Part shown: positions 1 through 8,881 of the stretch, piece by piece | How the letters are laid out: each line of letters starts with the position of its first letter | Numbering within the stretch: position 1 is the stretch's first letter | NCBI GenBank assembly: GCA_009842505.1 | Contig: VYFG01000036.1 | Span: forward strand, 1 to 52,743 | Direction: 5' to 3' | Length of the DNA: 52,743 nucleotides | DNA from: Gammaproteobacteria bacterium | Lineage (GTDB): Bacteria; Pseudomonadota; Gammaproteobacteria; Arenicellales; Poriferihabitantaceae | The notes under the pieces: model-generated | Databases searched by the model: none | What the model saw: only the letters and a program-made list of their open reading frames with translations | What the model was told of the DNA's origin: nothing | Position numbers and translations under genes: made by a program

Positions 1-17
1 ATTGTGCATTGCACAAT
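1..17. repeat. Perfect 7-bp inverted repeat at window edge
   Basis: ATTGTGC and GCACAAT flank a 3-base centre. The element sits at the very edge, so its upstream context is missing. It could be a regulator operator or a small hairpin; nothing visible decides between these. Confidence 0.35.
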
Positions 18-547
18 TCCCTTGTCCCTATTGGAATTTTGCAAGCGGCTCAGTATTCAATAGTCCAGATGGGCCTGGCCATTTCGACTGTTGCAAGTAA
101 TTTACCTTCGGGGACGTCCGTTTTTTGGCAAAGTCAGCACAATGGTATTTATCGGCACGGAAAAATCGAATTATGGTCCAGAACAGTAAACTAGTCTGTT
201 TGCCGAAGTTGCAAGAGTCCCGCAATCTGGCTGGAAATCGCCGGAAGATGCGAATAGCACGGTATGTGATTATACTTCAGAGCCCATCATTGGGATACAC
301 TTGTTGTTCATGGAACTGCTTGAATTAACGGTATTCCTTCAGGTGTTTTTCCGGTGACAACTAAAAGTGCGGCTTGTATTGACTGAGTACGTATTGGCTT
401 GTCAATATCCCGGGGTATGAGCAGTACCAAAACAAGTTAATGAAGCAGTATTTCCTTGTTCGAGAGGTCAGTTGACTTCCAATTTGTAACTGCGCAATTC
501 AGAAACAAGTATCAGTCAAACCAGGTCAATAATAGGAATCAACTGAG
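18..547. other. Gene-free, low-GC stretch upstream of the flavin oxidoreductase
   Basis: No open frame here has a convincing start, length or recognisable protein; the short frames at 9-328 have no family resemblance. The stretch is visibly richer in A and T than the genes that follow. It contains an inverted repeat, TATTGAC at 377-383 and GTCAATA at 401-407; TTGACT at 379-384 could serve as a -35 box, but no good -10 follows. The stretch probably holds the promoter of the gene at 548. Confidence 0.5.
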
Positions 548-2581
548 ATGACGGGATCCCAGGATCCGCTGCTGCAGCCTTTCACCCTCCGGCATCTGAC
601 GCTCAGGAACCGAATCGTCAGCACGCCGCATTCCCCCGCCTTCGCGGAGGAGGGAATGCCGAAGGAGCGCTACCAGCGATACCACGAAGAAAAGGCTAGG
701 GGAGGGATCGGCATGACCATGTTCGGTGGATCCTCCTGTGTGGGACCGGATTCCCCGTCGGTCTTCGGTCAACTCGATGTGGGGACCGACGCCATCATTC
801 CCTATCTGAAGAGCCTGACCGACCGGGTTCACGGTCACGGCGCCCGGACCGTTTGCCAGATCTCCCACCTGGGCCGCCGCAGCACCTGGAACGCCGGCCA
901 TTGGCTTCCCCTGGTGGCACCGTCCCGGGTGCGTGAGCCGGCGCACAGGGGGTTCCCCAAGGAGATGGACGAGTGGGACATCCGCAGGGTCGTCGGCGAC
1001 TATGCCGCCGCTGCCAGGCGTTGCCGGGATGGGGGGGTGGACGGCGTGGAGGTGATGCAGAACGGGCACCTGCCGGGCCAGTTCCTGTCCCCGCACACCA
1101 ACCATCGTCGAGACGGATATGGCGGATCCCTGAAGAACCGGGCCCGGTTCATGCTGGAAGTCCTGGAGGCGATCCGCGAGTCGGCGGGGGACGATTTCGT
1201 GTTGGGCGCCAGGGTGGATACCGACAGCAAGCTGGCGGACGGGCTCAGGCCCGAGGAATCCCTGGAGGCATTGCACCTGATGCAGGAGCAGGGATGCGTG
1301 GACTATTTCAATCTCAATGTCGGCAGGTTCGACAACGATTTCGAACTCGGCTGGTTTGCGGTGCCGGCCATGTTCCAGAAGCTGGCACCATGGCTGCAGA
1401 CCGTCGGGCTGTTCAAGCGGGAACTCGACCTGCCGGTGATTCACGCCACCCGCATCCTTGACCTCGCCACCGCCCGCTACGCCGTTTCCGAGGGCATCCT
1501 CGACCTCGTGGGCATGACCCGGGCGCATATTGCAGACCCCTGGCTAGTCTACAAGCTGCAATCCGGGCAGGAGTCCCGAATTCGCCCGTGCGTAGGCGCG
1601 GGATACTGCATCGACCGGATCTACAACGAAGGGGACATGGTCTGCACGCACAACGTGGCCACCGGCAGGGAGAACGAGGTGCCGCAGCAGATCACCCGGG
1701 CGCGGAAGGCCGGACGCAGGGTGGTCGTGGTGGGCGGCGGGCCCGCGGGAATGGAGGCCGCCAGGGTCTGCGCGGAGCGCGGTCACCGGGTTGTCCTGTT
1801 CGAGGCTTCCGGCGAACTGGGCGGACAGGTCCTGCTCGCGGGCAGGGCGGAGGTCCGGCGGGACATTCTGGGCATCACCGACTGGCTGGCCGCGGAACTC
1901 GGGCACCTGGGCGTGGTGGTCCACTGGAATGTGCTGGCTGACGAGGAAACCGTCCTTGCCGAGACGCCCGATGTGATTGTCATCGCCACCGGGGGCCTGC
2001 CGGATACCCGCCTGGTTCCGGGTGCCGAGGCCTGTCTCAGCACCTGGGACGTTCTGTCCGGTACCCCGGTTTCCGGGGATGTGCTGGTTTACGATGACCA
2101 CGGCCAGCACCAGGGCGCGTCCACCGTGGATCAGATCGCAGAAGGGGAGGCGCGGGTGGAACTGGTGACCCCGGACCGCCATGCCTGCGCCGAGATGGGA
2201 TCCTCAAACTTTCCCATGTACATGAGACGATTCCATCACAAGGGGGTAACCGTCACGCCGGATTACCGTCTGCGGCGCGTGGAGCATGATTCGGATCGCC
2301 TTAGGGCGGTGTTCGAGAACGAGTTCGGCGGAGGCAAATTCATCGACCGCGTGGTGGATTACATGATCGTGGAGCACGGCACCGTGCCCAACGATGCGCT
2401 CTACGGTGCGCTGAGGTCCCACAGTGTCAACGATGGCGTGACGGATTACGGGGCGCTTTTGTCAGGCAAACGGCAGCCTCATGACGGTGCACCGGCGCTC
2501 TACCGAGTCGGTGATGCGGTCGCCAGCCGCAACATCCATGCCGCCATTCTGGACGCACGTCGCCTGTGCCAGTCCCTGTAG
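548..2581 (+). CDS. Iron-sulfur flavin demethylase (DgcA / N-methylproline demethylase-like)
   Basis: This 677-residue protein belongs to the old-yellow-enzyme/trimethylamine dehydrogenase family. Residues 1 to about 335 form the FMN-binding TIM barrel, with the stretch around LSPHTNHRRDGYGG typical of the family. An iron-sulfur segment follows (C348, C354, C366), then an FAD/NAD-type Rossmann fold starting near residue 391 (VVVVGGGPAGMEAAR). Relatives oxidatively demethylate dimethylglycine, N-methylproline or similar methylated amines in the cytoplasm, passing electrons to a flavoprotein or quinone partner. The second cysteine of the usual four-cysteine cluster is alanine (A351). The start follows an AGGA about 11 bases upstream. 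The gene stands alone and converges on folA. The exact substrate is not decided by sequence; 2,4-dienoyl-CoA reductase is less likely given the CVGAGYC segment. Confidence 0.85.
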   Translation: MTGSQDPLLQPFTLRHLTLRNRIVSTPHSPAFAEEGMPKERYQRYHEEKARGGIGMTMFGGSSCVGPDSPSVFGQLDVGTDAIIPYLKSLTDRVHGHGARTVCQISHLGRRSTWNAGHWLPLVAPSRVREPAHRGFPKEMDEWDIRRVVGDYAAAARRCRDGGVDGVEVMQNGHLPGQFLSPHTNHRRDGYGGSLKNRARFMLEVLEAIRESAGDDFVLGARVDTDSKLADGLRPEESLEALHLMQEQGCVDYFNLNVGRFDNDFELGWFAVPAMFQKLAPWLQTVGLFKRELDLPVIHATRILDLATARYAVSEGILDLVGMTRAHIADPWLVYKLQSGQESRIRPCVGAGYCIDRIYNEGDMVCTHNVATGRENEVPQQITRARKAGRRVVVVGGGPAGMEAARVCAERGHRVVLFEASGELGGQVLLAGRAEVRRDILGITDWLAAELGHLGVVVHWNVLADEETVLAETPDVIVIATGGLPDTRLVPGAEACLSTWDVLSGTPVSGDVLVYDDHGQHQGASTVDQIAEGEARVELVTPDRHACAEMGSSNFPMYMRRFHHKGVTVTPDYRLRRVEHDSDRLRAVFENEFGGGKFIDRVVDYMIVEHGTVPNDALYGALRSHSVNDGVTDYGALLSGKRQPHDGAPALYRVGDAVASRNIHAAILDARRLCQSL

Positions 2582-2688
2582 GGCCCCGGGCCGGAGCGGG
2601 GATACCGTGACCTGAGGACCCCGTCGTCCGGGAAACATGGATATCCTGGCCCGGGAACAGACGGCAGGATTCCGTCCGCCCGGTGTCC

Positions 2689-3174
2689 CTACCGCCGAAG
2701 ATAGATGGTGTTCCAGAGCCCGGAGTCGCCTTCCAGTGGCCCCTCGGCGGACACTTCCCAGAGATCGGGGTCGATGGAGGGGAATGTCACCGCCCCGTGC
2801 GCCCCGATTCTGTCGGGCACCCAGGTGACATCCAGCAGATTGAGCAGCGGCATCGCGGACCGGTAGACCTGGCCGCCGCCGATGACCCACGCATCGCTTC
2901 CGCCGCAGGCGTCGAGGGCCTCTCCGGGGCTGCCGTGGCATTCCACCCCCCCGACCCCTTTCCGGGAGACGACAATGTTGCGCCGCCCCGGCAGCGCGGT
3001 GGAACCGATGGATTCCCAGGTCTTTCTTCCCATGATGATGGCGCACCCCATGGTGCGGCGCTTGAACCGCTTGAGGTCATCGGAGTAGTGCCATGGCAGG
3101 CGGCCTTCCAGGCCGATCACGTGGTCCCGGGTCATTGCCACGATGGCGCCGCGCAGGGGGACGGGGTTTTCCAA
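2689..3174 (-). CDS. folA: Dihydrofolate reductase
   Basis: This 161-residue protein has the expected length for bacterial dihydrofolate reductase, which reduces dihydrofolate to tetrahydrofolate with NADPH. The N-terminal strand GAIVAMTRDHVIG, the LPWH substrate loop, IMGRKTWESIG and the late VIGGGQVY nucleotide-binding motif are all present. It lies 30 bases downstream of thyA on the same strand. This pairing makes sense because thymidylate synthase turns methylene-tetrahydrofolate into dihydrofolate, which FolA recycles. It ends 107 bases from the convergent flavin oxidoreductase gene. Confidence 0.95.
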   Translation of the reverse strand: MENPVPLRGAIVAMTRDHVIGLEGRLPWHYSDDLKRFKRRTMGCAIIMGRKTWESIGSTALPGRRNIVVSRKGVGGVECHGSPGEALDACGGSDAWVIGGGQVYRSAMPLLNLLDVTWVPDRIGAHGAVTFPSIDPDLWEVSAEGPLEGDSGLWNTIYLRR

Positions 3175-3204
3175 CGGTCAGCGGGTCTCCCGTGGCGGCG
3201 TGTA

Positions 3205-4074
3205 TCAGACCGCCACCTTGAAACTGATGGCGGGATGCGGGTGGTAGCCGTGGAGCCGGAACTTGTCCATGATCTCCCCGGTATCGAGATCGAGCAGGGG
3301 TTCGATGTCGTCCAGGGAACGGATGGATTCATCGATCTCCAGCTGCGGGAGTGCCCGGGGTTCCCGCCCGAGTTGCTCTCTCAGGCCGGGAATATGGTCG
3401 TACTCGGCCATGCTCCCGTCGGCCCGGGCGGTGTAGATGTGCGCATCGATCAGGGTATGGCCGAAAATGCCCGCCGTAATGCCGCCGAAACGGGCGAACA
3501 GTTCTGCCAGCAGGGAGTACCCCGCGATGTTGTAGGGAACACCCAGGGCGATATCGCAGCTTCTTTGTGTCAGGTGCAGGCAGAGGTACGGATTTCCGGC
3601 GCCGTCGTTCTGCACGTTCACCACCCAGAACGCATGGCAGGGCGGCAGAGCGCTGGATTGCGCGTTGCCGGGAGCCCAGGCGGCGACCGCCATCCGCCGG
3701 CTCATGGGGTTGTTCTTCAGGGTGTCGACAACATAGGCGATCTGGTCATTTGTGCCATTGTCCGGCAAGGGAAAGTGCCGCCAGAAATTGCCGTACGCGC
3801 TGGGAACCTTGCCTTCCTCGTCCGCCCAGGGGTCCCAGAACCTGCAGCCGTGTTTGCGCAGCAGGGCAATATCGGTGCGGCCGGACAGAAACCACAGGTT
3901 TTCGATGACGATGTTCTTCCAGGAAATCTCCTTCGTGGTCAGCAGCGGAAACCCTTCACGCAGATCGATCTCGTAGTTGATATTGAACGTGGACAGTGTG
4001 TCCACCCCGGTGCGGTTTTCTTTTCTTGTGCCGGATTCCAGGGTTTCCCTGACGGCGTCCAGGTATTGTTTCAT
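3205..4074 (-). CDS. thyA: Thymidylate synthase
   Basis: This 289-residue enzyme methylates dUMP to dTMP using methylene-tetrahydrofolate. I chose the ATG at 4074 because MKQYLDAVRE matches the family N-terminus; the frame is open for 76 more codons upstream, but those overlap the neighbouring transpeptidase gene and look like shadow sequence. Visible motifs are the RTG phosphate-binding arginine, the catalytic cysteine in LPPCHAFW, QRSCDIALGVPYNIA and the C-terminal HPAISFKVAV. It is about 25 residues longer than the E. coli enzyme, the extra lying in the middle and near residue 265. It is followed at once by folA and preceded by a transpeptidase gene on the same strand. Confidence 0.95.
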   Translation of the reverse strand: MKQYLDAVRETLESGTRKENRTGVDTLSTFNINYEIDLREGFPLLTTKEISWKNIVIENLWFLSGRTDIALLRKHGCRFWDPWADEEGKVPSAYGNFWRHFPLPDNGTNDQIAYVVDTLKNNPMSRRMAVAAWAPGNAQSSALPPCHAFWVVNVQNDGAGNPYLCLHLTQRSCDIALGVPYNIAGYSLLAELFARFGGITAGIFGHTLIDAHIYTARADGSMAEYDHIPGLREQLGREPRALPQLEIDESIRSLDDIEPLLDLDTGEIMDKFRLHGYHPHPAISFKVAV

Positions 4075-4096
4075 GGGGTGCGGGAATCGCTTGGGC

Positions 4097-5272
4097 TCAG
4101 GCGTTCTGCGGCGGTTGAAAGTAATATTCGAGCAGTTCCCGGGACAGCCTTGCGGACCGCACGTACCATTTCTCCTTGTTGATGCAAAGGGCCGCGAAGG
4201 CGATCTTGCGGTGCCCCTGCTCGGCGAACCCGGCGAACCAGTCATAGCGGCCGGCCGGGTCGGAGCCGGTGAGGGAGCCGGTCTTGCCGCCAACGACGAC
4301 ATCCTTGTAGGATTTCCTGTGGAATCCCCGGAAGAATCTTCTGGCTGATCCCATGGTCACCGTGGCGGTCATCAACTGCTTGAGCTTGTCGGAGGTTTCC
4401 TGCCGCATGGCCGGCGACACCGCGGGATTCTCGTACACGTACAGCGGAATACCCTGCGGGCCGGTCACGCGGTCCACCAGCACCGGTGCGATCATTTTTC
4501 CGCCGTTGACCGCGGTGGCGGCCAGTGCCGCCGCATGCAGCGGCGAAAGGGTATTGCGCCGCGTGTACCCGGAGGCGCTTTCCGCAACCTGCCACGCATC
4601 GGACGGATCCAGTTCAACGGTACCGTTGGGGAAATGGAAATCCGAAGTGAACCGCATGTTGAACCCCAACCGCTGGAAATAGTCCATCAGCTGCTCACCG
4701 CCCAGGGAAACCGCGCCCACGCGCCCGAATACGGTGTTGTTGGATTTCGCGAACGATTCCCTGAACGTGGGCTTCCGCGTCCATTTGTTGTCCTTGTGCC
4801 TGAAGACGTTCTTCTTGTACAGGCTGGTCGTTTTTCCGTTGAATGGAATCACCGTGTCCACGTCGACCACGCCCTGGTCGAGGGCGGTCACCGCAGTGAC
4901 TATCTTCGACACCGAGGCCGCGGGGTAGGTGTTGCGCAGGGCCAGGGAATCCTCCGGCAGTGGAGCCCTGCTGCTGTCCGCCATGGCAAGCACGCGGCCG
5001 TTTTCCGGGTCCATGGCAACGATTACGGCATAGTCCGGGTTGTATTTCTGCAGCAGTCGCTCGGCTTCCCGCTGCAGGTCCGTATCCAGGGTGTAATGCA
5101 GGTTCAGATCCGCATTGAGTCCCGCGCCACTGATCCGCGCGGACCCCGGATATTCACGCCGTGACACGGCGCTGCTGATATGTTCCGAGATGGCGGAGGG
5201 ACTGATGTTGAAGTAGCGGCTATTCCCGGCTCCGGCCAGGTTCATGGCAGTGGGCCACGCGAATGCAAGCAA
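4097..5272 (-). CDS. Penicillin-binding transpeptidase (class B-like), uncertain start
   Basis: The protein carries the three motifs of a penicillin-binding transpeptidase: SVSK with the active-site serine, SNN, and KTGSLTG. It should cross-link peptidoglycan or act as a related D,D-peptidase in the periplasm. The usual large N-terminal dimerisation module of class B PBPs is absent, so this is a short, transpeptidase-only protein. The first permitted start is TTG at 5272, which begins inside an apparent signal or anchor helix. The same frame stays open upstream to a stop at 5381-5383 and encodes KASLLLGLLLAFAW, but without ATG, GTG or TTG. A CTG at 5326 follows GGAAGG by 7 bases and could be the true start. 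The next gene, thyA, begins 22 bases downstream. Confidence 0.85.
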   Translation of the reverse strand: MLAFAWPTAMNLAGAGNSRYFNISPSAISEHISSAVSRREYPGSARISGAGLNADLNLHYTLDTDLQREAERLLQKYNPDYAVIVAMDPENGRVLAMADSSRAPLPEDSLALRNTYPAASVSKIVTAVTALDQGVVDVDTVIPFNGKTTSLYKKNVFRHKDNKWTRKPTFRESFAKSNNTVFGRVGAVSLGGEQLMDYFQRLGFNMRFTSDFHFPNGTVELDPSDAWQVAESASGYTRRNTLSPLHAAALAATAVNGGKMIAPVLVDRVTGPQGIPLYVYENPAVSPAMRQETSDKLKQLMTATVTMGSARRFFRGFHRKSYKDVVVGGKTGSLTGSDPAGRYDWFAGFAEQGHRKIAFAALCINKEKWYVRSARLSRELLEYYFQPPQNA

Positions 5273-5486
5273 TAGACCGAGCAGGAGGCTGGCCTTGCAC
5301 CAGGAGTGTGTGTTAGGTCGGGACAGAGTGGTACCTTCCGTAAGTTGTGTCTGGATGTCGAACGAGGATTCAGGGATATCTTAACGCATCATCCGCTGAT
5401 TTGTCTTCAGGAACCGGCTCCAACGAGGTGCGGCGGTCACGGCAAGCACCGTACTGCACCGCGGGGTATTGACTGATACCGGAAAG

Positions 5487-6461
5487 CTATCCCGTGCCCG
5501 CAACCGGAACTGCGCCCTTCCGGATTGCCTGAAGGCAAATGAAGTCGTGTGCCAGGGTGGCTGCCGCAATGGCGGTGATTTCAGACTGATCGTAAGCTGG
5601 CGCGACTTCCACCACGTCCATGCCGATGATCTCGAGGTCCCCCAGGGATCGGATGATTTCGAGTGCCGTGGCCGTGGACAATCCACCGGCGACAGGTGTG
5701 CCGGTGCCCGGCGCAAAGGACGGATCAAGGCAATCGATGTCAAAGGTCAGGTAGGCGTTGTGATCGCCAACGACCCGCCGGATTTCTTCCACGGTTCTTG
5801 CCGCACCGTGCCGGTGAATCCACGGGGCGTCAAGCACGGTGAAGCCGTATCGGTTCGCGTTGTAGGTCCGTATGCCGACCTGTACCGAACGGCCGGGATC
5901 GACAATTCCCTCTTCAGCCGCCCTTGCGAACATGGATCCGTGATCCAGTCGCTTTCCGTCGTCCTCCCAGGTGTCGGGGTGCGCATCAAAATGAACGAGC
6001 GAGATCGGGCCATGCTTGTGCGCATGTGCCCGCAGAAGCGGATAGGTCACGAAGTGGTCCCCGCCGAACGTCAGCATTCTGGCGCCGCTTCCGATGATGG
6101 TATTCGCATGTTCCTCGATCTTTTCCACAACGTGATGCGGGTATCCGAAATCAAAATAGCAGTCCCCGTAGTCGGCGACAGCAACATAATCGAAGGGATC
6201 GAATCCGAAAGGAAAGGATGGCAGTTCCGCCAGCTGGACGGATGCGGCGCGGATGGCCTGGGGCCCCAGCCTGGCGCCCGGCCTGAACGATGTCGCGCAG
6301 TCGTAGGGCACCCCGGACACCACGATATCCGCGCCATCGATGTCACGGGTATATTTTCTCCTCAGGAACGACAGGGTCCCCCCGTATGTCATTTCCCAGT
6401 GCCGTCCCAACAGCGATTCGCTTCTGAAGGCACTGTCGCCCTGGATCTCGAATTTGCTCAT
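5487..6461 (-). CDS. speB: Agmatinase / arginase-family ureohydrolase
   Basis: A 324-residue manganese ureohydrolase. Metal-binding segments are in the expected order: GGDHFVTYPL, HFDAHPDTW, then FDIDCLDPSFAPGTGTP. I chose ATG 6461 (MSKFEIQG) over the earlier in-frame ATG at 6536 because family proteins begin close to this point and the upstream residues look unrelated. Agmatinase, which releases urea from agmatine to give putrescine, is the most common function for this sequence type; guanidinobutyrase or other guanidino-acid hydrolases remain possible. No arginine decarboxylase lies nearby. The gap to the transpeptidase gene downstream is about 200 bases, so it is probably a separate unit. 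Confidence 0.88.
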   Translation of the reverse strand: MSKFEIQGDSAFRSESLLGRHWEMTYGGTLSFLRRKYTRDIDGADIVVSGVPYDCATSFRPGARLGPQAIRAASVQLAELPSFPFGFDPFDYVAVADYGDCYFDFGYPHHVVEKIEEHANTIIGSGARMLTFGGDHFVTYPLLRAHAHKHGPISLVHFDAHPDTWEDDGKRLDHGSMFARAAEEGIVDPGRSVQVGIRTYNANRYGFTVLDAPWIHRHGAARTVEEIRRVVGDHNAYLTFDIDCLDPSFAPGTGTPVAGGLSTATALEIIRSLGDLEIIGMDVVEVAPAYDQSEITAIAAATLAHDFICLQAIRKGAVPVAGTG

Positions 6462-6560
6462 TGCGCTTTTCGTGTACTGCGGATGCCTGGATTGTAACCG
6501 ACGGCCACACGCCCTTATCGGGGCCCACTTGAGCATGCCGGGCGGCCGGAGGCCGGAGGA

Positions 6561-7058
6561 TCAGTGGTCGTCCAGCAGGATCTTGCGTGCCTGGTTGATG
6601 CTCTGGGCGAGGTAGTCGGATCCACCCTTGTCCGGGTGGACCCGGGACATGAGCTTGCGGTGCGCGTCGATGATTTCCTCCCGGGTGGCGCCGGGCTCAA
6701 GGCCGAGAATCTCCAGGGCCTCCTCCTTAGTCATGCTTTCGATGGGCCTGCCCGTCTCCTGCCTGCGGCCCCCGCCACCGTCACCGCCGGGATTCCCCCC
6801 GCGCCACTCCCGGAAAAAGAACCAGGCCCGTCTCGCCGCCATTGCCCGGTTGATCCAGGGAACCGCGGCGCTGAACAGTGCGAACAGCCAGGGAATGCGT
6901 CCCGTGACCACCAGTACCAGCAAGCCGATGCCGATCCCGTAGAGTGTGACGGTCCGAAGCGAGCGCCGGCGCGATTCCGGATCGGCCCTGTGATACCAGG
7001 CCAGGTACCACATGATGCCAGCAACGGCAATGAGGGCCAGGAATATTCGTATTGCCAT
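6561..7058 (-). CDS. Membrane-anchored J-domain protein
   Basis: This 165-residue protein has two or three N-terminal membrane segments (about residues 3-21, 38-55 and 56-72), a glycine-rich linker near residues 87-98, and a C-terminal J domain at about 112-165 with the HPD motif at 141-143. A J domain at the C-terminus behind a membrane anchor resembles mitochondrial Tim14/Pam18. Proteins of this kind recruit and stimulate DnaK at the membrane. The agmatinase-family gene follows on the same strand about 100 bases on. The client process is unknown. Confidence 0.85.
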   Translation of the reverse strand: MAIRIFLALIAVAGIMWYLAWYHRADPESRRRSLRTVTLYGIGIGLLVLVVTGRIPWLFALFSAAVPWINRAMAARRAWFFFREWRGGNPGGDGGGGRRQETGRPIESMTKEEALEILGLEPGATREEIIDAHRKLMSRVHPDKGGSDYLAQSINQARKILLDDH

Positions 7059-7196
7059 ATTGTCCGATCGGTCAGGGCGCGGGCAGGAAGCCGGTGGAAA
7101 AAATCTCGGTGGTTATGGTAGGGTGGCGGCCCTCGGAAGCCCCGCCGGGGCGTCAAGTCAATCGGCCTATTCTATCAAGTTCGCAGCGGAGTTCTC

Positions 7197-7814
7197 ATGT
7201 CCTCGGGACCCATGGTTGAAACCATCGACAGCATACTGACCTTCTGGTTCGGCCACGGTGTGACCGCCAGGGAGATCAGCGACGACCGTCAAGTCGTCTG
7301 GTTCGGCAAGAATGACGATGTGGACCTGGAAATCCGGACCCGGTTCGAATCGGTGACCCGGGCGGTATTTGACGGCCGGCTCGACCATTGGCGGGAAGCG
7401 CCACGGGGGATGCTGGCAAGTATCATCTGCTGTGACCAGTTTCCCCGGAACATGTACCGGGGCAGGGCGGACTCCTTCGCCTTTGACACGGCGGCGCTGG
7501 CAATGGCCGAGGAGATGGTTACCGCCGGCACCCACCTGGAACTGCAGCCGATTCAGCGGATATTCGCCTACCTGCCGTTTGAACACAGCGAGGACCTCGC
7601 GATGCAGGACAAATCCATGGAACTGTTCGGTGCGCTTGCGGAGCAGGCGGATCCCGAAGAACGGGAGATGTTCGGGGTTAACCTGGATTTTGCCCGCCGG
7701 CACTGGGAGATCATCGAGCGCTTCGGCCGCTTCCCGCACCGCAACGCCATCCTCGGCAGGGAGTCCACCGATGAGGAGACGGAATTCCTCACCCAGCCCG
7801 GGTCATCCTTCTGA
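7197..7814 (+). CDS. DUF924 family protein
   Basis: This 205-residue protein matches the DUF924 family: ILTFWFG at the N-terminus, WF followed by an RTRFE segment, the CCDQFPRNMYRG block near residue 80, and the FAYLPFEHSEDLAMQ block near residue 122. The family is helical and related to tetratricopeptide folds; its biochemical role is not established. It is transcribed divergently from the J-domain gene, with 138 bases between starts, and its stop lies just before a short GC-rich hexamer repeat. Confidence 0.88.
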   Translation: MSSGPMVETIDSILTFWFGHGVTAREISDDRQVVWFGKNDDVDLEIRTRFESVTRAVFDGRLDHWREAPRGMLASIICCDQFPRNMYRGRADSFAFDTAALAMAEEMVTAGTHLELQPIQRIFAYLPFEHSEDLAMQDKSMELFGALAEQADPEEREMFGVNLDFARRHWEIIERFGRFPHRNAILGRESTDEETEFLTQPGSSF

Positions 7815-7820
7815 AGAACC

Positions 7821-7856
7821 GGCACCGGCACTGGCACTGGCACTGGCACCGGCACC
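7821..7856. repeat. Six tandem copies of the hexamer GGCAC(C/T)
   Basis: Six perfect 6-base units differing only at the last base (C,T,T,T,C,C) begin 7 bases after the DUF924 stop codon. They lie between two convergent genes. Being in multiples of three they would not shift a frame, and no gene reads through them convincingly. Confidence 0.8.
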
Positions 7857-8009
7857 GGTCACCCTGACGGGACAACAGCAGGTTCATACCGCGGGCGATG
7901 GCGGTGGTGGCCTGTTCGTGGCCCCATACCGTGCCCGGGATTTGCGGACAACGACGACCACCGGGCTTGCATCGGCCCGGTACCGATTCCGGATAGGACC
8001 CCGCTTACT

Positions 8010-8831
8010 TCAGGGCTGGTCCGACTCTTCCCCGTCCAGGGTGTGGTCCATGTCCAGGGCCGGCTGGCTGCTGGAGCAGTCCCCCACCGGCCTTGCCGGG
8101 ACACCGGCCACCGTGGAATGCGACCTGACATCGTTCAGCACCACGCTGCCGGCGCCGATCTTGGCGCCTTCCCCGATCCTGACGTTGCCGAGTATCTTGG
8201 CACCGGCCCCGATCAGCACTCCGCTGGAGATTTTCGGGTGCCGGTCCCCGGCGTCCTTCCCAGTGCCGCCCAGGGTGACCTCATGCAGCATGGAGACATT
8301 GTCCCCCACCACCGCGGTTTCGCCGATGACAATGGCATGGGCATGGTCGATGAGGATGCCGCAGCCGATGCGGGCGGCGGGATGGATGTCCATGGCGAAG
8401 ATCTCACTCATCCGGCCCTGCAGGAAGAGCGCCAGGTCGCGGCGTTCATGCTGCCACAGCCAGTGGGCGATACGGTAGGCCTGGAGTCCCTGGTAGCCCT
8501 TGTAGTAGAGAAAGGGTTCGGAGTAGCGGTTGCAGGCCGGGTCGCGGTCACAGACGGCGACCAGATCCTCCCGGGCGGAGTCGCCGATGGAGGGTTCGTC
8601 CGTCAGCGCGTGCAACGCGATCCGCTTGAAGTACTCCCTCGGCAGGATCGGGCTTTCGAGCTTCTGGGACAGCAGCGATGCCAGCGCATGCTCGAAGTCC
8701 GGATGGTCGAGTACCACGGACTGGGCGAAATGGGCAAGGATGGCTTCACCCGCAATCAGCTGCTCCACTTCCTGGCGCATTGACTGCCAGATCATGGCAT
8801 GGGCTGCCGGGGTCGTCACGGGCTTGTTCAT
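8010..8831 (-). CDS. cysE: Serine O-acetyltransferase
   Basis: A 273-residue CysE, which makes O-acetylserine from serine and acetyl-CoA, the precursor for cysteine synthesis. The N-terminal helical domain (about 1-140) is followed by a left-handed beta-helix built of hexapeptide repeats, with IHPAARIG, DHAHAIVIGETAVVGDNV, LHEVTLGG and HPKISSGVLIGAGAKILGN. ATG 8831 gives the family N-terminus; an in-frame ATG at 8924 lies in the hairpin region between genes and is less likely. The C-terminal tail ends in acidic residues. It lies 114 bases downstream of the DegP-type protease gene on the same strand. Confidence 0.94.
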   Translation of the reverse strand: MNKPVTTPAAHAMIWQSMRQEVEQLIAGEAILAHFAQSVVLDHPDFEHALASLLSQKLESPILPREYFKRIALHALTDEPSIGDSAREDLVAVCDRDPACNRYSEPFLYYKGYQGLQAYRIAHWLWQHERRDLALFLQGRMSEIFAMDIHPAARIGCGILIDHAHAIVIGETAVVGDNVSMLHEVTLGGTGKDAGDRHPKISSGVLIGAGAKILGNVRIGEGAKIGAGSVVLNDVRSHSTVAGVPARPVGDCSSSQPALDMDHTLDGEESDQP

Positions 8832-8881
8832 GCCGACATTGTACGGAAAACTGGGCGCAGTGTGGTGGCGTGGTACCGCGA

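Noticed and set aside
2683..4182. A 499-codon plus-strand frame across folA and thyA
   Set aside because: It is antisense to two well-recognised enzymes and its translation shows no family features.
7821..7856. CRISPR-like array
   Set aside because: The units are 6 bases with no spacers, so this is a simple tandem repeat. No CRISPR array or cas gene was seen in the window.
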